This document shows, in pieces, positions 8,576 to 17,026 of a stretch of DNA of 39,843 nt. The stretch spans positions 1-39,843 of the forward strand of contig JBEKOB010000034.1 of the NCBI GenBank assembly GCA_049522195.1, given 5' to 3'. Numbering within the stretch: position 1 is the first letter of the stretch; each line of letters begins with the position of its first letter. The position numbers were made by a program, and so were the translations under genes. This DNA is from UBA9647 sp049522195 (lineage in GTDB: Bacteria; Bacteroidota; Ignavibacteria; UBA10030). The notes beneath the pieces are model-generated. The model worked only from the letters and a program-made list of their open reading frames with translations. It did not search any database and was not told the origin of the DNA.

Positions 8576-9999
8576 TGAACAGGCAAACAGACGTTGTAGT
8601 TATTGGCGGCGGGGTCTCGGGACTCTGTGTCGCCTATTGGCTGCACAAACAGGGAATCAACGTCACCGTGCTCGAAAAGGACTGGGAGGTCGGGGGCACG
8701 ATGAAAACAGTACACGAAGATGGATTCCTCGTCGAGACCGGTCCCAACAGCGCGCTCGAAACGACGCCGCTCTTTAAAGAGATCATTACCGACTGTGCCC
8801 TTCAGGATGAGTTCATCTATGCCAATCCAACAAGCAACAACCGGTACATCCTGAAAAACGGTACGCTTCTTCGATTGCCGCTTGGCCCCGGTTCGTTTCT
8901 TACGACAGACCTGTTTTCAACCAAGGCTAAGCTCCGATTGCTCAAGGAACCTTTTGTCGGACGCGGGAAGAAAGAGGAGAGCATCGCGGAATTCGTCGAA
9001 CGCCGGCTTGGCAGAGAATTCCTTGAGTATGCTATCGATCCTTTTGTGGCCGGGATTTTTGCCGGCAGGCCTGAAGCCCTGAGTGTCCGGGCCGCGTTCC
9101 CACGGCTCTATGCACTAGAGGAAAAGTACGGCGGGCTCATCAAGGGAATGATCATGGGGAGCAAGGAGAGAAAAGCCAGTAGCGAAAAGGCGAAGGACAG
9201 GGCCGAAACATTCTCGTTCAAAAACGGTATGCAGGTACTCCCCGCCGCACTCGCACGACGATTAGGTACGCGCATCATAACCGGAGCAACAGTGACGTCC
9301 TTCGCACCCACGCAGGGGGCGCATACAACCGACGAAGCCGGCAGAAGCCGGTACACTGTCTCGTATGTACGCGACGGTTCAGAAGAAACTGCTCTTGCAC
9401 GATCCGTGGTGTTTTCAGTCCCGGCTGCTGCGGCAACGATGCTTCTCAGGCCCATCTCCCCATCGACCGCGAACGTGCTCGCGTCGATCTACTATCCACC
9501 GGTCGCATCGATCTTCGCTGCATTCCGCAGATCCGATGTGGGGGGTCCCATCGACGGATTCGGCTTTCTCGTTCCGTCGCGCGAGCAGAGACAAATCCTG
9601 GGTTCACTCTGGTCCTCGAGCCTTTTTCCCGGAAGAGCTCCGGACGATATGGTCGCCTTCACTACATTCGTGGGGGGAGGACGTCAGCCTGACTTGGTGA
9701 ATAGGGACGAAAAAGAGCTTTGTGATCTCGCTCTCACCGAGTTAAAAAATATTATGCAAATTACGGGAAATAATGTATATTTGAGGGTTACACGCTGGCA
9801 AAAGGCCATTCCGCAATACGAACTCGGCCATCTTGCCAACGTGGAAGCTCTGGAGAGGTGCGAGCAGCGATTCCCCGGTTTATATTTCTGCAGCAACTTC
9901 AAGGGAGGCATCTCGGTCGGAGATTGCGTCAAGAGTTCCCGGGACACTGCGCACCGCATAGCGTCATCGCTGAACGACCCGAACCATCAAAGCACTTAG
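8572..9999 (+). CDS. hemY: Protoporphyrinogen/coproporphyrinogen oxidase, FAD-dependent (HemY/HemG type)
   Basis: FAD enzyme that oxidises the porphyrinogen to the porphyrin for ferrochelatase. The N-terminus has the dinucleotide-binding VVVIGGGVSGLCVAYWL (residues 8-24), followed by VLEKDWEVGGTMKTV and GPNSALETTPL; SVGDCVKSSRDTA near the C-terminus closes the FAD site. The 475 residues match PPOX/HemY. It starts within the hemH stop (4-base overlap). Whether the substrate is protoporphyrinogen IX or coproporphyrinogen III depends on whether HemQ or HemN/HemF is found elsewhere in the genome. The next gene starts eight bases downstream. Confidence 0.94.
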   Translation: MMNRQTDVVVIGGGVSGLCVAYWLHKQGINVTVLEKDWEVGGTMKTVHEDGFLVETGPNSALETTPLFKEIITDCALQDEFIYANPTSNNRYILKNGTLLRLPLGPGSFLTTDLFSTKAKLRLLKEPFVGRGKKEESIAEFVERRLGREFLEYAIDPFVAGIFAGRPEALSVRAAFPRLYALEEKYGGLIKGMIMGSKERKASSEKAKDRAETFSFKNGMQVLPAALARRLGTRIITGATVTSFAPTQGAHTTDEAGRSRYTVSYVRDGSEETALARSVVFSVPAAAATMLLRPISPSTANVLASIYYPPVASIFAAFRRSDVGGPIDGFGFLVPSREQRQILGSLWSSSLFPGRAPDDMVAFTTFVGGGRQPDLVNRDEKELCDLALTELKNIMQITGNNVYLRVTRWQKAIPQYELGHLANVEALERCEQRFPGLYFCSNFKGGISVGDCVKSSRDTAHRIASSLNDPNHQST

Positions 10000-10007
10000 G
10001 GGGCACT

Positions 10008-10739
10008 ATGAGAACCATACTCAGGGATCTGATTCGGCACTGCATGCTGTTGTTCACCCTCGCTCTGATTCCATCCCTTCTGTCATCTCAATCCACTCAG
10101 GCGACGCCTGCAACAGCCCTGTCGGAGGACAACCTCTCCCCCGCCGAGTTCACCGTGATCCTGAAGGAAGCATGGACCTTTCTGAAGGATGAGTCTGACA
10201 ATTACGCGAAGGTGGTCGGGAAGAAAACCGAATTCGAGACGACGGCAGAATTTGAAAAACGGTCCGTCGATGCACGTCAGGCATATCTGACGAAGATCAC
10301 AAAGTTTATCAAGGACAAAAAGCTCGATCAGCGCGTGATTGGCGTGGTGCTGAAAGCCGGCCTGGATCAGTATGATGCCGACAATCAGGTATACAGCGTC
10401 ACTAGCCCTTCCACCATCGACGCGCCATACAATCTTCCGTCCGTTTCGACCGAAGTACCGCCCAACAACTATGTCGCGTTGTCCGACTCGATACGCAAAG
10501 GATACCGAACCTCTTTGATCTATCTGAAATTCAGTCCATACTTCAAATGGCAGGTCGGCCGGGATATCGCCAAGGCAGCGCGGAACGACGAAGCAAGCGT
10601 GTTCTTCAAAGTGCGTTTCAAGATCGAAATGGGACAGGGGGAGGTCAGAAAGGGAGCGCGGTTCGCCATCGTGCCCAAGCAGATTATGCTCATCAACCAG
10701 AGAGCAAACACCGTCTATTGGGAACAAACTCTCCGATAA
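10008..10739 (+). CDS. Unrecognised exported protein at the end of the heme operon
   Basis: A 243-residue protein with an N-terminal hydrophobic segment (CMLLFTLALIPSLLSSQS) that reads as a signal peptide cleaved near residues 30-32, so probably periplasmic or anchored. The mature part is charged and helical in the first half (TEFETTAEFEKRSVDARQ) and richer in beta-type residues later (SVFFKVRFKIEMGQGE). It has no CXXCH, lipobox, Cys pair or sorting domain. The ATG at 10008 follows a G-run eight bases after the oxidase stop; upstream in-frame codons lie inside the oxidase gene and were dropped. A strong terminator follows, making it the last gene of the heme transcription unit. I do not recognise the family. 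Confidence 0.7.
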   Translation: MRTILRDLIRHCMLLFTLALIPSLLSSQSTQATPATALSEDNLSPAEFTVILKEAWTFLKDESDNYAKVVGKKTEFETTAEFEKRSVDARQAYLTKITKFIKDKKLDQRVIGVVLKAGLDQYDADNQVYSVTSPSTIDAPYNLPSVSTEVPPNNYVALSDSIRKGYRTSLIYLKFSPYFKWQVGRDIAKAARNDEASVFFKVRFKIEMGQGEVRKGARFAIVPKQIMLINQRANTVYWEQTLR

Positions 10740-10766
10740 GAATGACCCGAACAGTTCAGCAACACG

Positions 10767-10802
10767 AAGGCCGGTCGGACAAATCGTCGACCGGCCTTTT
10801 CG
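10767..10802 (+). terminator. Intrinsic terminator of the heme operon
   Basis: An 11-base perfect stem AAGGCCGGTCG / CGACCGGCCTT (10767-10777 and 10788-10798) with a ten-base loop, followed by TTTCG-T rich sequence. It lies 28 bases after the last gene of the plus-strand unit and about 45 bases past the end of the convergent CoA-transferase gene, so it may also serve the minus strand. Confidence 0.85.
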
Positions 10803-10848
10803 TTTCATGAACGCCCTCTGCATTCTCATCGGGCGTACGTTAAATGTA

Positions 10849-12135
10849 TTACGACTTGCGAAGCACCCGCTCAAGTTCACTGTGGAACTTCGGGTGAGAG
10901 ATAGCGATGAGGGCCTCAGCACGCTGGCATAGATTCCGTCCATGAAGTGATGCGACGCCAAATTCCGTGACGACATAATGGACGTCTGCCCGTGTTGTCA
11001 CCACACCGGCCCCCGGCTTGAGCTGCGGGACAATTCGGCTCATCTCACCTTCTTTGGCTGTCGCCGGGAGAGCGATGATCGGCTTGCCCCCCTTCGAATA
11101 CCCTGCCCCGCGAATAAAATCGACCTGACCGCCAAAGCCGCTGTAAATCCGACTCCCGATAGAATCTGAACAAACCTGCCCCGTAATGTCGACCTCGATG
11201 GCCGAATTGATCGCCACCATTCTTACGTTCTGAGAGATAATAAACGGGTTGTTCGTGTAGTTGCAGGGATGCAACTCAAACATCGGATTGTTGTGCACGT
11301 ATTCGTACAAGTCATGCGATCCCATCACGAAGGTTGCAATCACTTTGCCCGCATGGAGCGTCTTCTTCTGGTTGGTGATAATTCCCCGGTCAATGGCCTT
11401 TACCACACCGTCGGAAACCATCTCCGTGTGGATGCCGAGATCCTTCTTCCCTTCTAGCAGCGCAAGAACCGCATCCGGAATTCCACCGATCCCAAGCTGC
11501 AGCGTTGCCCCGTCTTCGACGAGGTTCGCGATATGGGTCGCTATTTTCCGTTCGACTTCCGACGATTCCCCTGCTTTCAGCGTCAGCAGAGGCTCCGAAC
11601 ACTCGACGACCTTGTGAACCCGCGAGACGTGGATAAACACATCGCCCAGTGTCCGCGGCATACGTTCGTTCACCTGGGCCACGACGAGCTTAGCGTTTTC
11701 CGCAGCGGCCTTCGAGGCAGCACACTCGACGCCGAAGCTCATAAAACCATGTTCATCAGGCTGCGACAGATGGATGAAGGCGACATCGAGCGGGATGACC
11801 TGATCCATGAACAGACCCGGAATCTCCGATAGATGCACGGGGACATATTCAGAGCGTCCCTCCTGGATGGCCTGACGATCGGCGGGGCCAACGAAGAGCG
11901 AATTGTGACGGAAATGGCCCTCCATCCCTGGCTTGGAAAGAGGATCGTCCCCAAGCATGAGAATGTGGTTCACCTCCACATCGCGCAGCTCATCTCTTCT
12001 CTTCGCAAGGCCATTTGTCAACAGCGTTGGTGTTGCAGCGTTGCCGCTGATAAAGATATGATCCCCGGATTTGACGACAGACACCGCTTCTTCGAGCGAT
12101 ACAACTTTCTTCTTGTATTGGTCTAACCAGTTCAT
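10849..12135 (-). CDS. Acetyl-CoA hydrolase/transferase family (4-hydroxybutyrate or acetate CoA-transferase-like)
   Basis: Cytosolic class I CoA-transferase of the Cat1/AbfT group, which exchanges CoA between acyl-CoA and acetate or a similar acid. Visible marks: GNAATPTLL near the N-terminus, LQLGIGGIPDAVL in the middle, the presumed catalytic Glu in AINSAIEVDITGQV, and the CoA-binding GFGGQVDFIRGA, ending with the normal FGVASLHGRNL. About 428 residues, as expected. I chose the ATG at 12135; a GTG at 12144 is in frame three codons earlier. It starts 21 bases after alanine dehydrogenase and is probably cotranscribed with it, which suggests amino-acid fermentation or acetate handling. The exact acid substrate cannot be assigned. 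Confidence 0.9.
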   Translation of the reverse strand: MNWLDQYKKKVVSLEEAVSVVKSGDHIFISGNAATPTLLTNGLAKRRDELRDVEVNHILMLGDDPLSKPGMEGHFRHNSLFVGPADRQAIQEGRSEYVPVHLSEIPGLFMDQVIPLDVAFIHLSQPDEHGFMSFGVECAASKAAAENAKLVVAQVNERMPRTLGDVFIHVSRVHKVVECSEPLLTLKAGESSEVERKIATHIANLVEDGATLQLGIGGIPDAVLALLEGKKDLGIHTEMVSDGVVKAIDRGIITNQKKTLHAGKVIATFVMGSHDLYEYVHNNPMFELHPCNYTNNPFIISQNVRMVAINSAIEVDITGQVCSDSIGSRIYSGFGGQVDFIRGAGYSKGGKPIIALPATAKEGEMSRIVPQLKPGAGVVTTRADVHYVVTEFGVASLHGRNLCQRAEALIAISHPKFHSELERVLRKS

Positions 12136-12156
12136 AATGCTCACTTGTGTCCAGAT

Positions 12157-13287
12157 CTAAGCAACAGGATTCTTGACGAGCACGCCGATTGGCTGTGATT
12201 TGAATTCAAAGATGCGCGCAATGACCTCATTCGTGCAAACCCCTTGGTGGGTGCAGACACCTTTGCCCAATCCCGGATTCTGCCTCAGCGCATTGACGAT
12301 CCCCCCTTCGCACACCTGCTGAATGTACGGCATCAGTGCGTTGGTCATCGCCATGGTTGCGGTTCTTGCAACCACCGCTGGCATGTTCGGGACACAATAG
12401 TGCGTTACACCATGCATGACGAAGATCGGATCGTCAATCGTCGTGGGACGACTGGTTTCAACACACCCTCCCTGGTCAATGGAAGCATCGATGATGACCG
12501 AGCCCGGCTTCATCTCTTTTACCATCGCTTCGGTGATGACGTGCGGAGCTTTCTCCCCTTTCAGGAGCACAGCCCCGATGACCACGTCTGCAAACCGCAC
12601 TGAGCGGGAAATGTGGTAGCTCGTCGCTACGCTCGTACTGATCTTCCATTGGAACAGATTCTCGAGCTCCCGAAGCCGGCCCAGATCCTTGTCGAGCACG
12701 GTCACGTTCGCTCCCATGCCCAGGGCAATTCGAGCTGCAGTTCGACCCACTGTCCCGGCGCCGAGGATGACGACATTTGCCGGTGGAATTCCCGGCAGAC
12801 TTCCCAGCAGCGTGCCGCGCCCTCCCTGCCCGGCCTGGAGGTAGTGAGCCCCGACCTGAATGGCGATCTGACCGGCGATCTCGCTCATCACCTGCAACAA
12901 GGAGAGATCTCCCTTCTCATTCTCGATGAGCTCGAAGGCGACCGCAGTCACTTTTGCCTCAAGCAGTTTCTCGAGAACTTTACGCCGGGACACCGCGAGA
13001 TGCAGCGAGGAAAAGATTGCCTGCCCCTCCCTCAACAATTGGAGTTCGGCTTCGGTTGGCGGCGACACCTTCAGGACGAGATCGGATCGATTGATGATCT
13101 CCTCAGGACTGTAGGTAATCGTTGCGCCTGCAATTTGATAGTCCTCATCTCTGAAAATCGCCCGAGCACCATCCTGATGAAGCACATAAACGCTGTGCCC
13201 CTCGGATGTCAAATCCTCGACTCCAGCCGGCGACAGAGCAACCCGTCGCTCGATGGAGGCTTCTTCTTTAAGAATGCCAATGTTCAT
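12157..13287 (-). CDS. ald: Alanine dehydrogenase
   Basis: NAD-dependent oxidative deamination of L-alanine to pyruvate and ammonia (reversible). The 376 residues contain the substrate-site Arg15 (SIERRVALSP), Lys73 (DLVLKVSPP) and His96 (FSSLHLAVS), the Rossmann glycine motif VVILGAGTVGRTAAR with acidic VLDKD at the end of the second strand, and catalytic Asp in IDASIDQGGC. The MPAVVARTAT segment is typical of the family. The ATG at 13287 is preferred over the in-frame TTG at 13296. The CoA-transferase gene follows 21 bases later. Together the pair could convert alanine to acyl-CoA products, but that is inference. It diverges from the receiver-protein gene across a long spacer. Confidence 0.95.
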   Translation of the reverse strand: MNIGILKEEASIERRVALSPAGVEDLTSEGHSVYVLHQDGARAIFRDEDYQIAGATITYSPEEIINRSDLVLKVSPPTEAELQLLREGQAIFSSLHLAVSRRKVLEKLLEAKVTAVAFELIENEKGDLSLLQVMSEIAGQIAIQVGAHYLQAGQGGRGTLLGSLPGIPPANVVILGAGTVGRTAARIALGMGANVTVLDKDLGRLRELENLFQWKISTSVATSYHISRSVRFADVVIGAVLLKGEKAPHVITEAMVKEMKPGSVIIDASIDQGGCVETSRPTTIDDPIFVMHGVTHYCVPNMPAVVARTATMAMTNALMPYIQQVCEGGIVNALRQNPGLGKGVCTHQGVCTNEVIARIFEFKSQPIGVLVKNPVA

Positions 13288-13680
13288 AGCTTTCAATATA
13301 GAAGTTGTTGATGGTTAGGATTGATTCAAAGTCACGGAATGTCATCGGGCGCTCCCCCGTCTTCCTCCCCTACAGTCTCCCCGCCGAAGGTCAAAAAGCG
13401 TGCCGACTAGATGGGGGAAACCCCACTCACCGTTCCATAGATTTCGACGACTAGGGGGTGAGGATCTTTCTCACCCTTGCGAAGGTCTGTTCGTCCGTTC
13501 CTATCCGTGGAAAGGTCGGTCGGTCCCTTTATCCTCTGCTCGGCGAAGGTTCGACGGGCCCCCGGAAAGGGCGTCTAGAGCCAAGCTTACAGAAATCTCA
13601 AGTTGAAACAGATACATAGAACCGCCCAAGTAGGGCAAGATCAGTGTCGTGGAATCGAAAAAGTCTCCACGTCGGCAGAC
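13288..13680. other. Gene-free spacer with hairpins and short repeats; possible structured RNA
   Basis: This divergent spacer has no convincing gene. It holds a hairpin TGGGG-GAAA-CCCCA at 13412-13425 (a GNRA tetraloop), a second hairpin GGGTGAG/CTCACCC at 13456-13476, and three copies of CGAAGGT (about 13385, 13480 and 13544). Related strings CGACTAG (13404, 13448) and CCGTTCC also recur. The G/C runs differ from the flanking genes. It does not match any riboswitch, tRNA, SRP, tmRNA or RNase P motif I know. It could be a leader of ald (minus), of the receiver gene (plus), or a decayed repeat. Confidence 0.35.
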
Positions 13681-13713
13681 TTGTGCATGTTTGAAAAGAT
13701 ACCAGTATCTTTG
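13681..13713 (+). promoter_or_regulatory. Bacteroidota-type promoter of the receiver-protein gene
   Basis: TATCTTTG at 13706-13713 is an exact match to the Bacteroidota -7 element TAnnTTTG, with TTG at 13681-13683, 22 bases upstream, as -33 box. Transcription would begin near 13720. That makes the ATG at 13715 too early and supports the start at 13805, which has its own GGAGAG ribosome site. Confidence 0.5.
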
Positions 13714-13804
13714 AATGAGGAATTTGCAGAATAGACTCCGTGAGGGAAATGTTAAGGTCTCCCCTCCGGTCTGGATTCGGATCTTTCAAAGTCTGGAGAG
13801 TCGT

Positions 13805-14512
13805 ATGGTGACGCGCAATATTTTGATCGTCGAGGATGAACCGGCGGTCGCCCAGTCATTTAACCACATCCTGAAACGATCGCTCGAGTACAATTACCAG
13901 GTCAAGATCGTTGACTCTGCCGAGGATGCCCTGGAATCGGTGAAGAAGGCTGGTGCGTTCGACGTTATCCTCCTCGATTTCTATCTCCCGGGGATCACCG
14001 GCGGCGATTTCCTGAGAGCATTGCGGAGCCGCGACCTGGACACCGTCGTCATCGTCATTTCCGCCAGCCAGGATTACAGAATCGTGCATGACGTTTTCAA
14101 GCTCGGCGCCGACGACTATCTTACGAAAGAAGAGCTCTCGAATCCTTATGTGATGGAGAAAGCAATTCTGGCCGGACTCGAGAAACGTGAATACCAAAAG
14201 GAATCCTCAAGGATAGAGATTACGCGCCAACGCATTGATGCGATAACAACAATGATTCGCACTGTTCATCACGAACTAAACAATCCGATGGCGATTATCG
14301 ATCTGACGCTGAACAAGGTCAATTCCTCGCCTGAGCGGATCGACCCTCAATTGAGATCGCACCTGAAAGAAATCCAGGACAACGTCAACAGAATGTCTGA
14401 CATCCTCAGAAGGCTGATGAACTTCAGGGATGAGATGTACAATGAAGAGCTTCGGGGACTGAAGCTCTTCGCCATTCCCGAGAAACCTTCGCTGGGGAAA
14501 GACCCGGCTTAG
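13805..14512 (+). CDS. Response-regulator receiver fused to a histidine phosphotransfer helix, no ATPase domain
   Basis: A 235-residue cytosolic signalling protein. Residues 1-120 form a receiver domain: acidic pair VEDE (10-12), phospho-acceptor Asp58 in ILLDFYLPG, Ser86 in VIVISAS and Lys108 in DDYLTKEE. Residues about 145-215 resemble the dimerisation/phosphotransfer helices of histidine kinases, with an H-box HHELNNPMAI, and the protein stops soon after with no HATPase (N, G1, G2) boxes. It may accept phosphate from another kinase or pass it from Asp to His. An ATG at 13805 with GGAG seven bases upstream sets the start. It stands alone as a plus-strand unit closed by a terminator, next to the cytochrome locus, so a role in controlling that locus is possible but unproven. 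Confidence 0.85.
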   Translation: MVTRNILIVEDEPAVAQSFNHILKRSLEYNYQVKIVDSAEDALESVKKAGAFDVILLDFYLPGITGGDFLRALRSRDLDTVVIVISASQDYRIVHDVFKLGADDYLTKEELSNPYVMEKAILAGLEKREYQKESSRIEITRQRIDAITTMIRTVHHELNNPMAIIDLTLNKVNSSPERIDPQLRSHLKEIQDNVNRMSDILRRLMNFRDEMYNEELRGLKLFAIPEKPSLGKDPA

Positions 14513-14560
14513 TCCTGCCGGGGACCTGCATCGATTGCCAAATCCTGCAATAACAAGAAC

Positions 14561-14596
14561 GCCCGCTTCCGGTATCCGGTAGCGGGCATTTCTTTT
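14561..14596 (+). terminator. Intrinsic terminator after the receiver-protein gene
   Basis: Stem GCCCGCT/AGCGGGC (14561-14567 and 14581-14587) with an inner CCGG/CCGG pairing and a TAT loop, then a T-rich run. It lies 48 bases after the plus-strand stop and 27 bases beyond the end of the convergent CcmF gene. Confidence 0.8.
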
Positions 14597-14623
14597 CCAC
14601 CTTTCGCGAACAAATCCCGTCTG

Positions 14624-16957
14624 CTATTTCGTCTCTGTGAGTTCTTTCGCTTCAACTTTGTTCCCTTCTCCTGTTGCAGCGCCGCTGTTTTTCCCGGGGT
14701 CGGATTGTTTCGTTGAGGCGCTATTGAACTTCGTCGAGAGAGAGATGCCGAGACCGACAATCATCAGGAGCGCTCCGGCCCAGACCAGGCTCATAAACGG
14801 TTTCACGCTTGCTTCGATTACCAGCAGTTCTGATTTCGGCAACGTTCCGGCCTGTCCGCCGAGGCCAGTCACATTCAGTTCGATCACCGAACCTTTTGCC
14901 TGAGTATCGACGTTCATGCCCAACAGTTCAAAGCTGAGAGAGCCGTCCTTCGTTCGTGCAGGCTGAACCTGAGTGCTCTGAGCGCCTGTGAACAATGTGA
15001 CAGGAGTGAGTTGTTCACTCGACGTCCCACGGTTCACATTTAGAACTACACCGATAGGCATTCCTTTGCTCACGCTTGCAGGATCCATGCTCTTGTGGTC
15101 CATGTCGAATCGTACAAACGTGACCGCCACATCGCCGATGTTCTTGGTTTCCCCTTTCTTCAGCTGAAGGACTGTTGCCTGTCCGGGAGATGTAGCAGGA
15201 GCTACCTCCTCGAGCGAAACCGGTTCAATGTAGAAATCACGCGTCAAGGTCGTCGCGTAGTCCGGATTCCGCATCAAACTGTTGTTGTAGTCGCTCTGAT
15301 ACATCACCGGTTCCAGATCGAACGATGAGCCCCCCTTGACTACATTGATCGAGAATTTCCATTTTCCGTCCGGCATCGGACTGGATCCCTTGAAGGTCAA
15401 TTGATGCCCGAGGACTTCTTTCGGTTCGTTCATCGTCAACGACGCTGTCTTTTTCTCACCGTAGTGCCCCGATCCGATGATGCCGAGAAAGAGAATTGCT
15501 AATCCTATGTGAGCGATGGCCCCTCCCGTGAACCGGATATTCTCTTTCGCAAGTGTATACAGGCGGATGAAGTTGACGAAGAATGCAAAAAGGGATGTGA
15601 ACGCAAATAAGCCGATCAGGATGTCGTGAAGACCCGACAGCACGAGGACAACGACCACGGCGCCTGATGCAAGGAATGATACAGCTGAGTTCTTCAGTAT
15701 CCGGCGAGAGGATTCTTCTTTCCACTGAACAACCAGACTTATTGCAAGCAGAAAGCCGAGCGCAATGGCAATCGGGAGGTTCGTTTTGTCATAGAACGAC
15801 GGCTCGAGCGTCCCCCCAGAGAGCAATGGGCGGCTCGTACCAAACAAAATGACGAATGCACTGGCGCCCATGACAGCTGCGCTGATAGCGAGCAGCGACT
15901 CGCGCGTGAACAGCGGAGATCGGGTTGCGAACTTCGAGAGATCCTTCCAGCGGAAGATCAGCATTCCGAAACCGAACAGGAGTGATGCGCCGATCCAGAC
16001 AACGAGAAGCGTGTAGGCGATCGCACCGGGATCGACAAATGAATGGACAGAAGCTGAGCCGAGGATACCACTCCGTGTCAGAAACGTGCTATAGACGACC
16101 AGGACGTATGTGCAAATACCCAGAAAGAAGTTGGTCTTGGCGAGCCCGCCGGTCTTACGTTGTACGAGCATCGTGTGGATCAGGATAATGCCGATCATCC
16201 ATGGAATGAGCGAGGAATTCTCGACCGGATCCCATCCCCACCAGCCTCCCCATCCGAGAACACCATAGGCCCAGTAGCCTCCAAGCATAATTCCTGTCCC
16301 GAGTGCGATCGTGCCTGCAATGACCCAGGGCAAAGCATTCGGAATCCACTCGAGATATGTCCTACGCCAGAGGGCGCCCACGGCAAACACAAAGGGAACC
16401 GCCATCATCGCAAAACCCGCAAACAATATCGGCGGATGAGCAATCATCCAGAAGTTTTGCAGGAGCGGATTAAGGCCTCGACCATCCTGGGGAACCATTC
16501 CCACGGGAGCGTCCGGGTGAGCATTCCATACGAACTGGAAGGGGGATTTGGCGATCAGCAGCAATAGCAGGAATCCCTGGACGATCCCGAAAATCGTCAT
16601 GGTGTCTGCCTCGATTCCCTTCCGCCGCGTGTAGGCCATCAAGATGATTCCGATGATCGACCCACAGAGCGCCCAGAGCAGGAAGCTTCCTTCCTGGCCG
16701 GCCCAAAACGTCGTAATCAACAGGTGAAGAGGCAACGACCTGGAGCTATAGGCCCACACGTAGTCGTACTCGAACTGGTGGCCCAGGATATAGACCATTA
16801 ACATCACAGACGCAGCGATGACGCCAACAGTCATGATGCCGTAGCTGTTCCGTGCAAGCGAAAGGAACCGCTTCTCGTCGACGCGGCTTCTGTAGTACGA
16901 GTACGCCGAAACCGCTGCGGCTGCACATGACAAATAGACAATAAGAGTCCCCACCAT
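14624..16957 (-). CDS. ccmF: CcmF/NrfE-type cytochrome c heme lyase
   Basis: Polytopic inner-membrane protein that ligates heme to the CXXCH sites of apocytochromes in the periplasm. The 777 residues contain about 14-15 membrane segments, the FWAGQEGSFLLWA motif, the tryptophan-rich WWD heme-handling motif GWGGWWGWDPVENSS, and a large periplasmic beta-rich domain (about residues 510-720) before a last helix and a charged tail. The ATG at 16957 has GAGAGGG just upstream, so the longer in-frame N-terminus was dropped. It is the last gene of the cytochrome series. Being bundled with proteins carrying non-standard heme motifs, it could be a dedicated lyase, like NrfE in other systems. CcmE, CcmH and the ABC exporter are not in this window. 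Confidence 0.93.
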   Translation of the reverse strand: MVGTLIVYLSCAAAAVSAYSYYRSRVDEKRFLSLARNSYGIMTVGVIAASVMLMVYILGHQFEYDYVWAYSSRSLPLHLLITTFWAGQEGSFLLWALCGSIIGIILMAYTRRKGIEADTMTIFGIVQGFLLLLLIAKSPFQFVWNAHPDAPVGMVPQDGRGLNPLLQNFWMIAHPPILFAGFAMMAVPFVFAVGALWRRTYLEWIPNALPWVIAGTIALGTGIMLGGYWAYGVLGWGGWWGWDPVENSSLIPWMIGIILIHTMLVQRKTGGLAKTNFFLGICTYVLVVYSTFLTRSGILGSASVHSFVDPGAIAYTLLVVWIGASLLFGFGMLIFRWKDLSKFATRSPLFTRESLLAISAAVMGASAFVILFGTSRPLLSGGTLEPSFYDKTNLPIAIALGFLLAISLVVQWKEESSRRILKNSAVSFLASGAVVVVLVLSGLHDILIGLFAFTSLFAFFVNFIRLYTLAKENIRFTGGAIAHIGLAILFLGIIGSGHYGEKKTASLTMNEPKEVLGHQLTFKGSSPMPDGKWKFSINVVKGGSSFDLEPVMYQSDYNNSLMRNPDYATTLTRDFYIEPVSLEEVAPATSPGQATVLQLKKGETKNIGDVAVTFVRFDMDHKSMDPASVSKGMPIGVVLNVNRGTSSEQLTPVTLFTGAQSTQVQPARTKDGSLSFELLGMNVDTQAKGSVIELNVTGLGGQAGTLPKSELLVIEASVKPFMSLVWAGALLMIVGLGISLSTKFNSASTKQSDPGKNSGAATGEGNKVEAKELTETK

Positions 16958-17026
16958 GTTCCCTCTCAGCCTCTCCCTTCCATCAATGGTTGTGTAATCA
17001 AAATTCGCGCAGAGCAACCACGCAGG

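Noticed and set aside
10083..10976. Minus-strand open frame of 297 codons opposite the exported protein gene
   Set aside because: It runs through the terminator hairpin and into the CoA-transferase gene; no recognisable domain.
12613..13311. Long plus-strand open frame (232 codons) opposite alanine dehydrogenase
   Set aside because: No recognisable product and no ribosome site; the minus strand has all alanine dehydrogenase motifs. It is a by-product of codon use in the real gene.
13400..13606. Considered as a small gene or a known riboswitch in the ald spacer
   Set aside because: The open frame is Arg/Ser-rich with no family resemblance, and the conserved cores of glycine, cobalamin and c-di-GMP riboswitches were not found.
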